38,911 nucleotides of DNA from an uncultured Euryhalocaulis sp. (GTDB lineage Bacteria > Pseudomonadota > Alphaproteobacteria > Caulobacterales > Maricaulaceae). The stretch is from the NCBI GenBank assembly GCA_913055605.1, contig CAJXKJ010000028.1, positions 1 through 38,911 of the forward strand, in the 5' to 3' direction. Positions 15,409 to 22,798 of this stretch are shown here, one piece after another; within the stretch, counting starts at the first letter, position 1; every line of letters starts with the position of its first letter. The notes under the pieces were generated by a model, which ran no database searches, was not told the DNA's origin, and saw nothing but the letters and a program-made list of their open reading frames with translations. The translations under genes and the position numbers were made by a program.

Positions 15409-15977
15409 CGACGCGATTTCCATCGGGCCTCTGGGCGATCGTCCTGGTCGCCTCGATCCTGCTGAACGGGATTATCCTGGGCGTGCTCGCCGCCGGGCTC
15501 ACCTCCGGCATGCGCCTGTCGAACGACCAGCGGGACGGGCCGCCGCCGCGCTTCCGCATCGTCGGCGGCCAGCTGCCCGAAAGCGTGCGCGGCGAAGTGC
15601 GCGACCGCCTGCGCGAACGGGCGCAGCAGGCCCGCCCGCTGTTTGCCGAGGCCCGCGCCGCCGACGCCGACGTGATCGCGGCGCTGACCGCCGACCCGTT
15701 CGATCCGGAGGCCGCGCGCGCCGCCTTCGCCCGGGTGGAGGCTGCGCGCGCCGCGCTTGACGGCCGCGCCAACGAGATGACCATCTCCCTGTTCGCGAAC
15801 CTGCCGCCGGAAACGCGGGAGGAGCTGGTGCTGCGCTATCGCCGCAGCGACCGTCCGGGCGATTTCCGGTTGGGATCGCCCCCCGGCCGCCCGCCGCAGC
15901 CCGGGCCCTTCATCCCGCTGGAGGACGCCGCCCCGCCGCCGCCGCGCGGCGGACAGGACGGCCCGCCTCGGGACTAG
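15405..15977 (+). CDS. CnrX / Metal_resist-like periplasmic sensor protein
   Basis: A 190-residue membrane-anchored periplasmic protein. An N-terminal hydrophobic segment (about 10-34) is followed by a helical domain (about 50-145) that resembles the heavy-metal-resistance (CnrX/Spy-like) four-helix hairpin. The features are the segment VRGEVRDRLRERAQQARPLFAEARAADADVIAAL, cited here only for its start, and the later LPPETREELVLRYRR-type helix. The last 40 residues are Pro/Gly-rich. The protein contains no His and no Cys, so the ligands that CnrX uses for Ni/Co are missing. It overlaps the anti-sigma gene (ATGA), so it is probably the sensor that releases the sigma factor. The signal is unknown; the adjacent EF-hand protein hints at Ca2+ or envelope state. 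Confidence 0.8.
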   Translation: MTTRFPSGLWAIVLVASILLNGIILGVLAAGLTSGMRLSNDQRDGPPPRFRIVGGQLPESVRGEVRDRLRERAQQARPLFAEARAADADVIAALTADPFDPEAARAAFARVEAARAALDGRANEMTISLFANLPPETREELVLRYRRSDRPGDFRLGSPPGRPPQPGPFIPLEDAAPPPPRGGQDGPPRD

Positions 15978-15986
15978 GGGAGGGCG

Positions 15987-18746
15987 TCAGCCGATGCGCA
16001 GATGCGCGTCGGCCGGCTCCGGCTCATCCTCGTCTTCGTCGTCCTCGACGAAAAAGTCCTCGGCCTCGTACGCGTCGTCGAACACGTCGTCGTCCTCGAA
16101 CGCCTCGTCCGGCTCCGCCGCGTCGCTGCCGCCCGCATGGACGTTCATGTCGGACGGGGACAGCACCGTGCCGTCATCCTCCGACGGGTCATAGGACGCG
16201 CTCTTGTCCGGCTGGCGCGGCATATAGAAGGTCACCGTCGTGCCGAGGCCGACCTCGCTTTCGATCTTCAGCCAGCCGCCATGCATCTCCACCAGCGACT
16301 TGGATAGCGCGAGGCCAAGGCCGGAGCCCTGATGGCTCTTGGAATGCTGGCTTTCGATCTGTTCGAACGGCCGGCCCAGCCGCTCCAGATCGCCGGCCGC
16401 GATGCCGATGCCGGAATCGCGCACGGTGAACACCACGCCGTCGTTCTCGAAATCGGCGCGCACCTCCACGACGCCGCTTTCCTGGGTGAACTTGATGGCG
16501 TTCGACATCAGGTTCAGCAGGACCTGTTTCAGCGCCCGCGGATCGGCCTCGATCTCGGGCAGCTCCGCCATCTCCATCTTCAGGTCCAGCCCGGCCTCGT
16601 GCGCGCGGCCGCGCATCAGGCGGGCGCACTGCTCCACGATCTCGTCGGGATAGATCAGGTCGGTCTGCAGGGTCAGCTTGCCGGCCTCGATCTTCGACAT
16701 GTCCAGGATGTCGTTGATCAGCGCCAGAAGGTGCTGGCCGCTGGCCAGGATGTCGCGGACATATTCGGTGTAGCGATCGTCGCCCAGCGGCCCGAACATC
16801 TCCTTCAGCATGATCTCGGAAAAGCCGTTGATCGCGTTCAGCGGCGTGCGCAGCTCGTGGCTCATATTGGCCAGGAATTCGCTCTTCGACCGGTTGGCTT
16901 CCTCGGCCCGGATCTTCTCGTTCTCGTACCGGCGGGCCAGCGCGGTCTCGCGCTCCTGGCTTTCCTGCAGGTCGTCCACCGTCTTGCGCAGGGTGCGCTC
17001 CCGCTCGGTCAGCTGGCTTTCCTGCTCCTTCAGCGAGGAAATGTCCGTACCGATGGAGACCAGGCCGCCGTCGCGCGTGCGCCGCTCCGAATAGTGCAGC
17101 CAGCGCCCGTCGGCGAGCGACATCTCCTGCACCTCGTCGCCGGCCGCGCCGCTGGTGTGGCGGATGGCCTGGCGCGCGGCGCCCTCCAGCGTGTCGTAAT
17201 GGCTGCCGGGGCGCAGCAGCCGGTCGTCCAGGCCGAAGAATTCCTTGAACTTGCGGTTCCACAGGACCAGCCGCTTCTTCGCGTCCCACAGGACGAAGCT
17301 TTCGGACATGGACTCGAGCGCCGCGCGCAGCCGGCCCTCGGCGGCGGCGATGCGCGCCTGCGCGCCTTTCTGCTCGGTCACGTCGATGGCCACGCCCACG
17401 ATCCGGCCCGACCGGTCTTCGGACGACGTGGTCCATGGCCGCCCGCGCAGCTGCAGCGTCACCGGCAGGTTCGCCGCCCGGAACTCCACGTCCACCTCGC
17501 CGGTGCCCGGCGCGCTGCGCAGCGCTACGCGCAGCCGCTCCCGGTCCTCCTGCTGCACCAGGCTCAGGAACTCCGTGCCCGTAAGGCGCGCGGAGCCCTC
17601 ATGCCCCATCATCCGGCCCAGCGAGTCGGTGATGTAGACCGTGTCCCCCGCCACGTCCCAGTCCCACACGCCGCAGCGCGCGCCCTCGATGGCCAGGCGG
17701 AAGCGGATTTCCGAATCCTCCAGCGCCTGCCGGGCGCTGCGGATGCTGGCGATCTGGTTCAGCAGGACGATGGACAGGCCCAGCGCGATGATCAGCGGCG
17801 CCAGCAGCATCAGCACGTGCCACATCAGCGTCGACTGCCAGTCCGCCCCGTCGATCTCCGGCAGGCCCGCCACGATGGCCAGCAGCGGCATGTCCGGCGT
17901 CGCCGCCACGCCGACCGCCGTCGGCCGCGTCTCGGCGATGCCGATGGCGCTCGGCCGGGTCTGGCTGAATCCGTCCGCCACCCCGCCGCCGCTCTGGATC
18001 AGGGCCCGGGAGTCCAGCTCCCGCACGCCCAGCGTCGTTGGCGCGAACGCGCCGCGCGTCCCGGCCGTGGCCGGCTTGATGGTCAGGATCGTGCCGTCCG
18101 CCGCGGCCAGGGCCAGCGTCCGCCCGTCCGCCGGCTCGGGCAGGATCGCGTCCTCGTCCAGCGCCGCGATCAGGATCTGGCCCGACCCGTCGGGCAGGCG
18201 CACCGGCGCGGCGGCGACCAGCTTGCGCTCGCCGCCCAGAAGCGCCGTGCCCACCGACCCCGGCGACATCAGGATCGGCTCCGCCGCGGCGGCAAGGTCC
18301 GCCGGCGGCGTCTGCGTGGTGGTGGCCGCGACCTCTCCGTCCGCGGTGATCAGCGCCGCGCCCTCGATCACCGCGCTGCTGGTCAGCAGGTCCAGCGCCG
18401 CGCGCGCGGTCTCGGGTTCGGCGGATGCGGCCAGGTTCGCGGCCGATGCGGCCATCGCGCCGCGCACTTCCAGGATGGTGCCGCGCGTGCGCTCCGCCGT
18501 GATCCGGGCGGAGCGGTAGAACTCCCACTCCGCGGTCTGGAACAGCTGCTCGCGCTCTTTATAGACGCGCAGGCCGATCACCGCGGCGAACAGCGCGGTG
18601 AACAGGACGACGAAGACAATGACGAGGCGGCCCTGATGGGTCAGCGGCGGTTGCGAGGCGTGCGTCGCCGTGCGTCGAGGCTTCCGCTTTGCGGTCGACG
18701 TTTTCACGTTCGCCGGTCGCCCGGGCGCTTTGCGCTCCGCCGCCAT
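15987..18746 (-). CDS. pleC: PleC-like multi-PAS sensor histidine kinase with acidic C-terminal tail
   Basis: A 919-residue inner-membrane kinase/phosphatase. A basic N-terminus precedes transmembrane helix 1 (about 41-60), a large periplasmic region (61-307) and helix 2 (308-330). Two PAS domains lie at about 342-460 and 472-575, followed by a coiled coil. The dimerisation domain has H630 in LANMSHELRTPLNAINGFSE and the segment LASGQHLLALINDILDMSKIEAG. The ATPase domain shows NLMSNAIKF, DSGIGI and a PFEQIESQHSKSHQGSGLGL stretch, which is PleC-type. PleC is known to dephosphorylate DivK and control polar development in Caulobacter. Residues 870-915 form an Asp/Glu-rich tail not expected in PleC. 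The partner may be one of the receivers encoded upstream. Another PleC/DivJ/PdhS-family kinase is possible. Confidence 0.85.
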   Translation of the reverse strand: MAAERKAPGRPANVKTSTAKRKPRRTATHASQPPLTHQGRLVIVFVVLFTALFAAVIGLRVYKEREQLFQTAEWEFYRSARITAERTRGTILEVRGAMAASAANLAASAEPETARAALDLLTSSAVIEGAALITADGEVAATTTQTPPADLAAAAEPILMSPGSVGTALLGGERKLVAAAPVRLPDGSGQILIAALDEDAILPEPADGRTLALAAADGTILTIKPATAGTRGAFAPTTLGVRELDSRALIQSGGGVADGFSQTRPSAIGIAETRPTAVGVAATPDMPLLAIVAGLPEIDGADWQSTLMWHVLMLLAPLIIALGLSIVLLNQIASIRSARQALEDSEIRFRLAIEGARCGVWDWDVAGDTVYITDSLGRMMGHEGSARLTGTEFLSLVQQEDRERLRVALRSAPGTGEVDVEFRAANLPVTLQLRGRPWTTSSEDRSGRIVGVAIDVTEQKGAQARIAAAEGRLRAALESMSESFVLWDAKKRLVLWNRKFKEFFGLDDRLLRPGSHYDTLEGAARQAIRHTSGAAGDEVQEMSLADGRWLHYSERRTRDGGLVSIGTDISSLKEQESQLTERERTLRKTVDDLQESQERETALARRYENEKIRAEEANRSKSEFLANMSHELRTPLNAINGFSEIMLKEMFGPLGDDRYTEYVRDILASGQHLLALINDILDMSKIEAGKLTLQTDLIYPDEIVEQCARLMRGRAHEAGLDLKMEMAELPEIEADPRALKQVLLNLMSNAIKFTQESGVVEVRADFENDGVVFTVRDSGIGIAAGDLERLGRPFEQIESQHSKSHQGSGLGLALSKSLVEMHGGWLKIESEVGLGTTVTFYMPRQPDKSASYDPSEDDGTVLSPSDMNVHAGGSDAAEPDEAFEDDDVFDDAYEAEDFFVEDDEDEDEPEPADAHLRIG

Positions 18747-18857
18747 CGCCCCCCGGTTTCTTGCTGCAGATCGCTTCGAATCGACACTGCCGAGTGTATT
18801 CGCGTGGTCTGGCGAATGTCGACGCTGCGTTTGCGCCGGTCCACAGCGTTCGCTGCT

Positions 18858-19367
18858 TTAGGCCGCCTTGCTGGAGCCGCCGTCTTCCCGCCGTTCCTCG
18901 CCGCCATAGCCGCCGTCGCGGCGGCGCCGGTCGGGGCCGAAGAACTGCTTGGTCCGGATAAAGGCGCGGGGGTGGTCGATCACGTTGGCCACCTTGGAAA
19001 ACAGGTCCTTTGAGGTGACCGGTTTGCAGCAATATTCGGTGATTCCGGCGTCCCGGGCCTCTTCCACGCGGGTTCGCTCCGAATGGGCGCTCAGCATCAC
19101 GATGGGCAGATAGGCGTTCGGGCTATCCTGGCCGTTGCGGATGCGGCGCACCAGGTCCAGCGCGTCGGTCCCGCCCAGAATCCGGTCGACGACAAGGATA
19201 TCCACCGGATCCGTGGTGAATTTCTCCCACGCCTCCTCGGCGCCGCGCGCCTCGACGAACTCCTTGATCCCGAAACCGCGCAGGATCGTCTTCACAATCA
19301 GCAGCATGTGCTGGTTGTCTTCCACGATCATGACCCGCAGCCGGTCGAGTTTGGCCGTCGTTTCCAT
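18858..19367 (-). CDS. Stand-alone receiver protein with intact phosphorylation site (paralogue 1)
   Basis: A 169-residue single-domain response regulator. Receiver residues about 7-125 include acidic pocket E16-D17, phosphoacceptor D61 in VVDRIL, the MLSAH switch Ser and the KPVT lysine. A shared arginine-rich tail follows (FFGPDRRRRD), then a Gly/Glu-rich end. ATG at 19367 is chosen over upstream TTG/ATG codons near 19433 because METTAKLDRLRV aligns with the start of the paralogue at 19973, and the later start leaves room for the conserved promoter element at 19438-19454. There is no output domain, so it should act by protein contact, as DivK or CheY do. It lies 111 bases upstream of the PleC-like kinase on the same strand, which suggests partnership. 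Confidence 0.88.
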   Translation of the reverse strand: METTAKLDRLRVMIVEDNQHMLLIVKTILRGFGIKEFVEARGAEEAWEKFTTDPVDILVVDRILGGTDALDLVRRIRNGQDSPNAYLPIVMLSAHSERTRVEEARDAGITEYCCKPVTSKDLFSKVANVIDHPRAFIRTKQFFGPDRRRRDGGYGGEERREDGGSSKAA

Positions 19368-19437
19368 CAACGCGTCGCTACCCGGACTCCCGGCGCCGCC
19401 CCTCAGCGCCTGTCCCAGAATCATAGGGGCCAATTCT

Positions 19438-19454
19438 TTATGAGGCCGTTAACC
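19438..19454 (-). promoter_or_regulatory. CtrA-box-like element upstream of receiver gene 1
   Basis: On the plus strand it reads TTATGAGGCCGTTAACC, that is TTAT-N7-TTAAC, one mismatch from the CtrA consensus TTAA-N7-TTAAC (known from Caulobacter). It lies about 71-87 bases upstream of the ATG at 19367. The same 17-mer with one change stands before receiver gene 2. Confidence 0.6.
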
Positions 19455-19475
19455 AGTGGCGGCCTGCGCAGGCCG

Positions 19476-19973
19476 TCAGGACACCCGCGCGCGCCGGTCG
19501 ACGCCGTCATACTGGTCGCCGTCGCGCCGCCGCCGGTCGGGGCCGAAATAGGTGTTGGCGCGCACGAACCGGCGCGGCCGGTCGATGGAGATGGCGATCT
19601 TCGCGAACAGGTCGCGCGCGGTGACCGGCTTGCGGCAGAATTCGGTGACGCCGGCGTCGCGCGCTTCCTCGATCCGGACCTGCTCCGAATAGGCGCTCAG
19701 CATGACGATCGGCAGATAGGGGTTCCCGCTGTCCGGGTCGGTGCGGATGCGCCGCACCAGCGACAGCGTGTCTTGCTCGCCCAGCATGCGTTCGCAGATC
19801 ATCAGGTCGTAGACGCCGGCGTCCAGCTCGTCCCACGCCGCGTCGCAGGTCGCGGCCTCGCCGTACTGGCGCACGCCATAGCCGCGCAGCATCAGCTTTA
19901 CGATCGACATCATGTGCGGGTTGGCGTCGGCGATCAGGATGCGCAGCCGGTCCAGCCCTTCAGACTTGTCCAT
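19476..19973 (-). CDS. Stand-alone pseudo-receiver with Glu at the phosphorylation site (paralogue 2)
   Basis: A 165-residue paralogue of the neighbouring receiver: the two align without gaps over about residues 7-135 and share the FGPDRRRRD tail. At the phosphoacceptor position (61) this copy has Glu (ICERML where the other has VVDRIL), and the second acidic-pocket residue (17) is Ala instead of Asp. The switch Ser (MLSAY) and the KPVT lysine are kept. Such changes usually give a receiver that cannot be phosphorylated and may mimic the active state. There is no output domain. The start is ATG at 19973, 61 bases from the conserved CtrA-like element. It is separately promoted rather than simply co-transcribed with paralogue 1, judging by the duplicated upstream element. 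Confidence 0.88.
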   Translation of the reverse strand: MDKSEGLDRLRILIADANPHMMSIVKLMLRGYGVRQYGEAATCDAAWDELDAGVYDLMICERMLGEQDTLSLVRRIRTDPDSGNPYLPIVMLSAYSEQVRIEEARDAGVTEFCRKPVTARDLFAKIAISIDRPRRFVRANTYFGPDRRRRDGDQYDGVDRRARVS

Positions 19974-20033
19974 CGGTCCACAGCCGCTCCGCCCGCGCCG
20001 CTCCCCGGGCGGCGGGAAGATGCAAATAACTGA

Positions 20034-20050
20034 TTATGAAGCCGTTAACC
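20034..20050 (-). promoter_or_regulatory. CtrA-box-like element upstream of receiver gene 2
   Basis: The plus strand reads TTATGAAGCCGTTAACC, identical to the element at 19438-19454 except for one base. It is 61-77 bases upstream of the ATG at 19973 and begins the 81-base gap after pepN. It has one mismatch to TTAA-N7-TTAAC. Conservation between the two paralogous promoters while the flanks differ argues for function. Confidence 0.62.
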
Positions 20051-20054
20051 GTGA

Positions 20055-22679
20055 CTAGCCGGCCAGGGCGCGGCCCGCGATCTCGATCACGTTCTTGGAC
20101 GTGGCTTCGGATTTCACCCGCTCCAGCGCCGCCTTCGCATGCTCGCGCCGGCCTGGCTCCAGCCGCCGCCACGCCTCCATCGAGCCCAGCAGGCGCGCGG
20201 CCAGCGCCGGATTGGTCCGGTCGATGGACAGCACCCAGTCCGCCAGGAACCGGTATCCGGCCCCGTCCGCGGCGTGGAAGCGCGCCGGATTGCCCATGGA
20301 GAACGCGCCGACCAGCGACCGCACCCGGTTCGGGTTGGACGCATCGAACCGCGCATGGCCGGTCAGCGACTGCACGCGGGACAGCACGTCGGGGCGCGGG
20401 CTGCCGGCCTGCACGCTGAACCATTTGTCCAGCGCCAGCGGCCGCTGCTTCCAGCGCTCATAGAAGACGTCCAGCGACTTCTGGAATTTGCGCGACCCCG
20501 CGACGTCCAGCGCCGCGATCGCGGCCAGAACGTCGGTCATCGTCGCGCCTTCCTCGAACTGTTTCCACGCGGCGGCCTCCACCGCCTCGGGGCCGAGGCG
20601 CGACAGGGTCAGCAGCGCGGCGTTCTTCAGCGCCCGGCGCGCGGTGGATTCGGCGTCGACGCTGGCCGGCGGCGTGTCCGCCATCGCGGTATAGGCCGCG
20701 GTCAGCTCCTCACGCAGATCGGTCGCCGCGCCTTTCAGCATCGCCTCGCGCGCCGCGCGCACGGCCTCCGGGTCCCATTCGTCCAGAAGCTGGGCGATCT
20801 CCATCTCCGACGGCGGGGTCAGGGCCAGCGCGACAAAGGCCGGGTCCAGCTCCGGATCGGCCAGCTGGGCGCGCCAGATCGCGGTCACCGCTTCGGTGCG
20901 CGCGGCGTCCTCGCCCTTGCTCATGGCGACCAGCAAATCGCGCATCAGCGCCTGTCCGGCCTCCCAGCGATTGAACAGGTCCGGGTCGTATTTCGACAGC
21001 AGCGCGGTCTCCTCCGCGCTGTGGCTCTGCTCCACGATCACCGGCGCGGAAAAGCCGCGCAGCGCCGAAACCGCCGGCGCCGCGTCCAGCCCGACAAAGC
21101 GCCAGCTCTGCGTCGCCCCGTCCAGTAGCAGGGTGCGCTCGGCCTCGCCCGGCGCGTTCTCGCCCTCCAGCCGCATCGGCGCGGGGCTGCCGTCCGCCGC
21201 CACCAGGCCCAGCCGCACCGGCATGGGCAGGGGCTGCTTGTCGGCCTGTCCGGGCGTCGGCGGCGTGCGCTGGGTCAGCGTCAGCTCCAGCGCCTGCGCC
21301 GCCTCGTCATAGCGGGACTCCACCTTCAGGCGCGGCGTCCCGGCCTGGCGGTACCAGCTCATGAAGGGCTGCAGGTCTTCGCCCGATCCCGCGCTCAGCG
21401 AGCTGACGAAATCCTCCACCGTCGCGGCGGTGCCGTCGCAGGTCTCGAAATAGCGGTCCATGCCGGCGCGGAAGCCCTCGGCGCCCAGCACCTCGCGCAT
21501 CATGCGCACGATCTCCGCGCCCTTCTCATAGACGGTGCGCGTATAGAAATTGTCGATCTTCACATAGGAGTCGGGCCGCACCGGATGGGCGAGGGGGCCG
21601 GCGTCCTCCGGGAACTGGGTGCGGCGCAGGGCGCGCACGTCCTTGATGCGCTGGATCGCGCGGCTGCGCTGGTCGGCGCTGAACTCCTGGTCGCGGAAGA
21701 CCGTGAGGCCCTCCTTCAGGCACAGCTGGAACCAGTCGCGGCAGGTGATGCGGTTGCCGGTCCAGTTATGGAAATACTCGTGCGCGACCACGCTTTCGAT
21801 CGCCTCGTAATCGGCGTCGGTCGCGGTCTGCGGATCGGCCAGCAGCAGGGCGGAGTTGAAGACGTTCAGCCCCTTGTTCTCCATCGCGCCGAAATTGAAG
21901 TCGCGCACCGCCACGATCATGAACAGGTCCAGATCGTATTCGCGGCCGAACGTCTTCTCGTCCCAGCGCATGGACCGTTTCAGCGCGTCCATCGCATAGA
22001 CCGCGCGCCCGGCCTCGCCCTGGTCGACATAGATGCGCAGCGGGATCTCACGCCCCGACACCGTGACGAAATTGTCCTCCAGCAGGTCGAACGACCCGGC
22101 GACCAGCGCGAACAGATAGGCCGGCTTGGGGAAGGGGTCCTGCCACACCGCATAATGGCGGCCGCCCTTTTCCTCGCCGCTGTCCACCAGATTGCCGTTC
22201 GCCAGCAGCGTCGGATAGGCGTCCTTGTCCGCGCTCATCCGCGCCTCGAACACCGACAGGACGTCGGGCCGGTCCGGGAAATAGGTGATGCGGCGAAAGC
22301 CTTCGGCCTCGCACTGGGTGCAGAACCGCCCGCCGGACATGTACAGGCCCGACAGCGCGGTGTTCTTTTCCGGCCGGCAGATCGTCTCGATCTCCAGCGT
22401 GAAGGACTCCGGAACGTCCTCGATGGTCAGCGTCTCGGCCGTCAGCGCATAGGCGCTCTCGGGCAGCTTTTTGCCGTCCAGCGTCACCGACACCAGGGTC
22501 AGCGCCTCGCCGTCCAGCACCAGCGGCGCGCCGGCCGCGCCGCTGCGCACCACCTTCATCCGGCTCCGCACCCGGGTCTCCGCCGGGTCCAGTTCGAAAT
22601 CCAGAGCAATTTCAGGAACCTGGAACACGGGCGGCTGATATTCCGCCAGCAGAACCGGCGCCGGGTCTTCGGTGCGCAT
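20055..22679 (-). CDS. pepN: Aminopeptidase N (M1 family metallopeptidase)
   Basis: An 874-residue cytoplasmic zinc exopeptidase that removes N-terminal residues from peptides. The M1 exopeptidase motif GAMEN is at 264-268. The zinc site is H300-E301-x-x-H304 with the third ligand E323 in CLKEGLTVFRDQEF. The RRITYFPDRPDV segment and the C-terminal helical domain fit E. coli PepN, whose length is 870. Starts at 22748, 22694 and 22679 are all in frame; the ATG at 22679 (MRTEDPAP) is preferred from the usual alphaproteobacterial N-terminus, though 22694 remains possible. It is divergent from mltF across a gap of about 120 bases that must hold both promoters. Its stop lies 81 bases before the receiver gene at 19973. 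Confidence 0.96.
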   Translation of the reverse strand: MRTEDPAPVLLAEYQPPVFQVPEIALDFELDPAETRVRSRMKVVRSGAAGAPLVLDGEALTLVSVTLDGKKLPESAYALTAETLTIEDVPESFTLEIETICRPEKNTALSGLYMSGGRFCTQCEAEGFRRITYFPDRPDVLSVFEARMSADKDAYPTLLANGNLVDSGEEKGGRHYAVWQDPFPKPAYLFALVAGSFDLLEDNFVTVSGREIPLRIYVDQGEAGRAVYAMDALKRSMRWDEKTFGREYDLDLFMIVAVRDFNFGAMENKGLNVFNSALLLADPQTATDADYEAIESVVAHEYFHNWTGNRITCRDWFQLCLKEGLTVFRDQEFSADQRSRAIQRIKDVRALRRTQFPEDAGPLAHPVRPDSYVKIDNFYTRTVYEKGAEIVRMMREVLGAEGFRAGMDRYFETCDGTAATVEDFVSSLSAGSGEDLQPFMSWYRQAGTPRLKVESRYDEAAQALELTLTQRTPPTPGQADKQPLPMPVRLGLVAADGSPAPMRLEGENAPGEAERTLLLDGATQSWRFVGLDAAPAVSALRGFSAPVIVEQSHSAEETALLSKYDPDLFNRWEAGQALMRDLLVAMSKGEDAARTEAVTAIWRAQLADPELDPAFVALALTPPSEMEIAQLLDEWDPEAVRAAREAMLKGAATDLREELTAAYTAMADTPPASVDAESTARRALKNAALLTLSRLGPEAVEAAAWKQFEEGATMTDVLAAIAALDVAGSRKFQKSLDVFYERWKQRPLALDKWFSVQAGSPRPDVLSRVQSLTGHARFDASNPNRVRSLVGAFSMGNPARFHAADGAGYRFLADWVLSIDRTNPALAARLLGSMEAWRRLEPGRREHAKAALERVKSEATSKNVIEIAGRALAG

Positions 22680-22798
22680 CGTGATGTATCTCATCCGGCT
22701 TCGGGGCCGTGGTGGCGCTGTTGTGCCGGGTCGGGCCGGTCCCCGCAAGCGCCGGAACAGACAGCCAGCCCATGTTTTAGTCTCCGCAAGGAGGCAGA

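Noticed and set aside
16332-19013. A long plus-strand open frame opposite the PleC-like gene
   Set aside because: Low-complexity Arg/Gln/His-rich product with no motifs; the minus-strand kinase explains the region fully.
19368-19433. A longer N-terminus for the first receiver, starting at TTG 19433 or ATG 19424
   Set aside because: The extension has no counterpart in the paralogue and would put the start only a few bases from the conserved promoter element.
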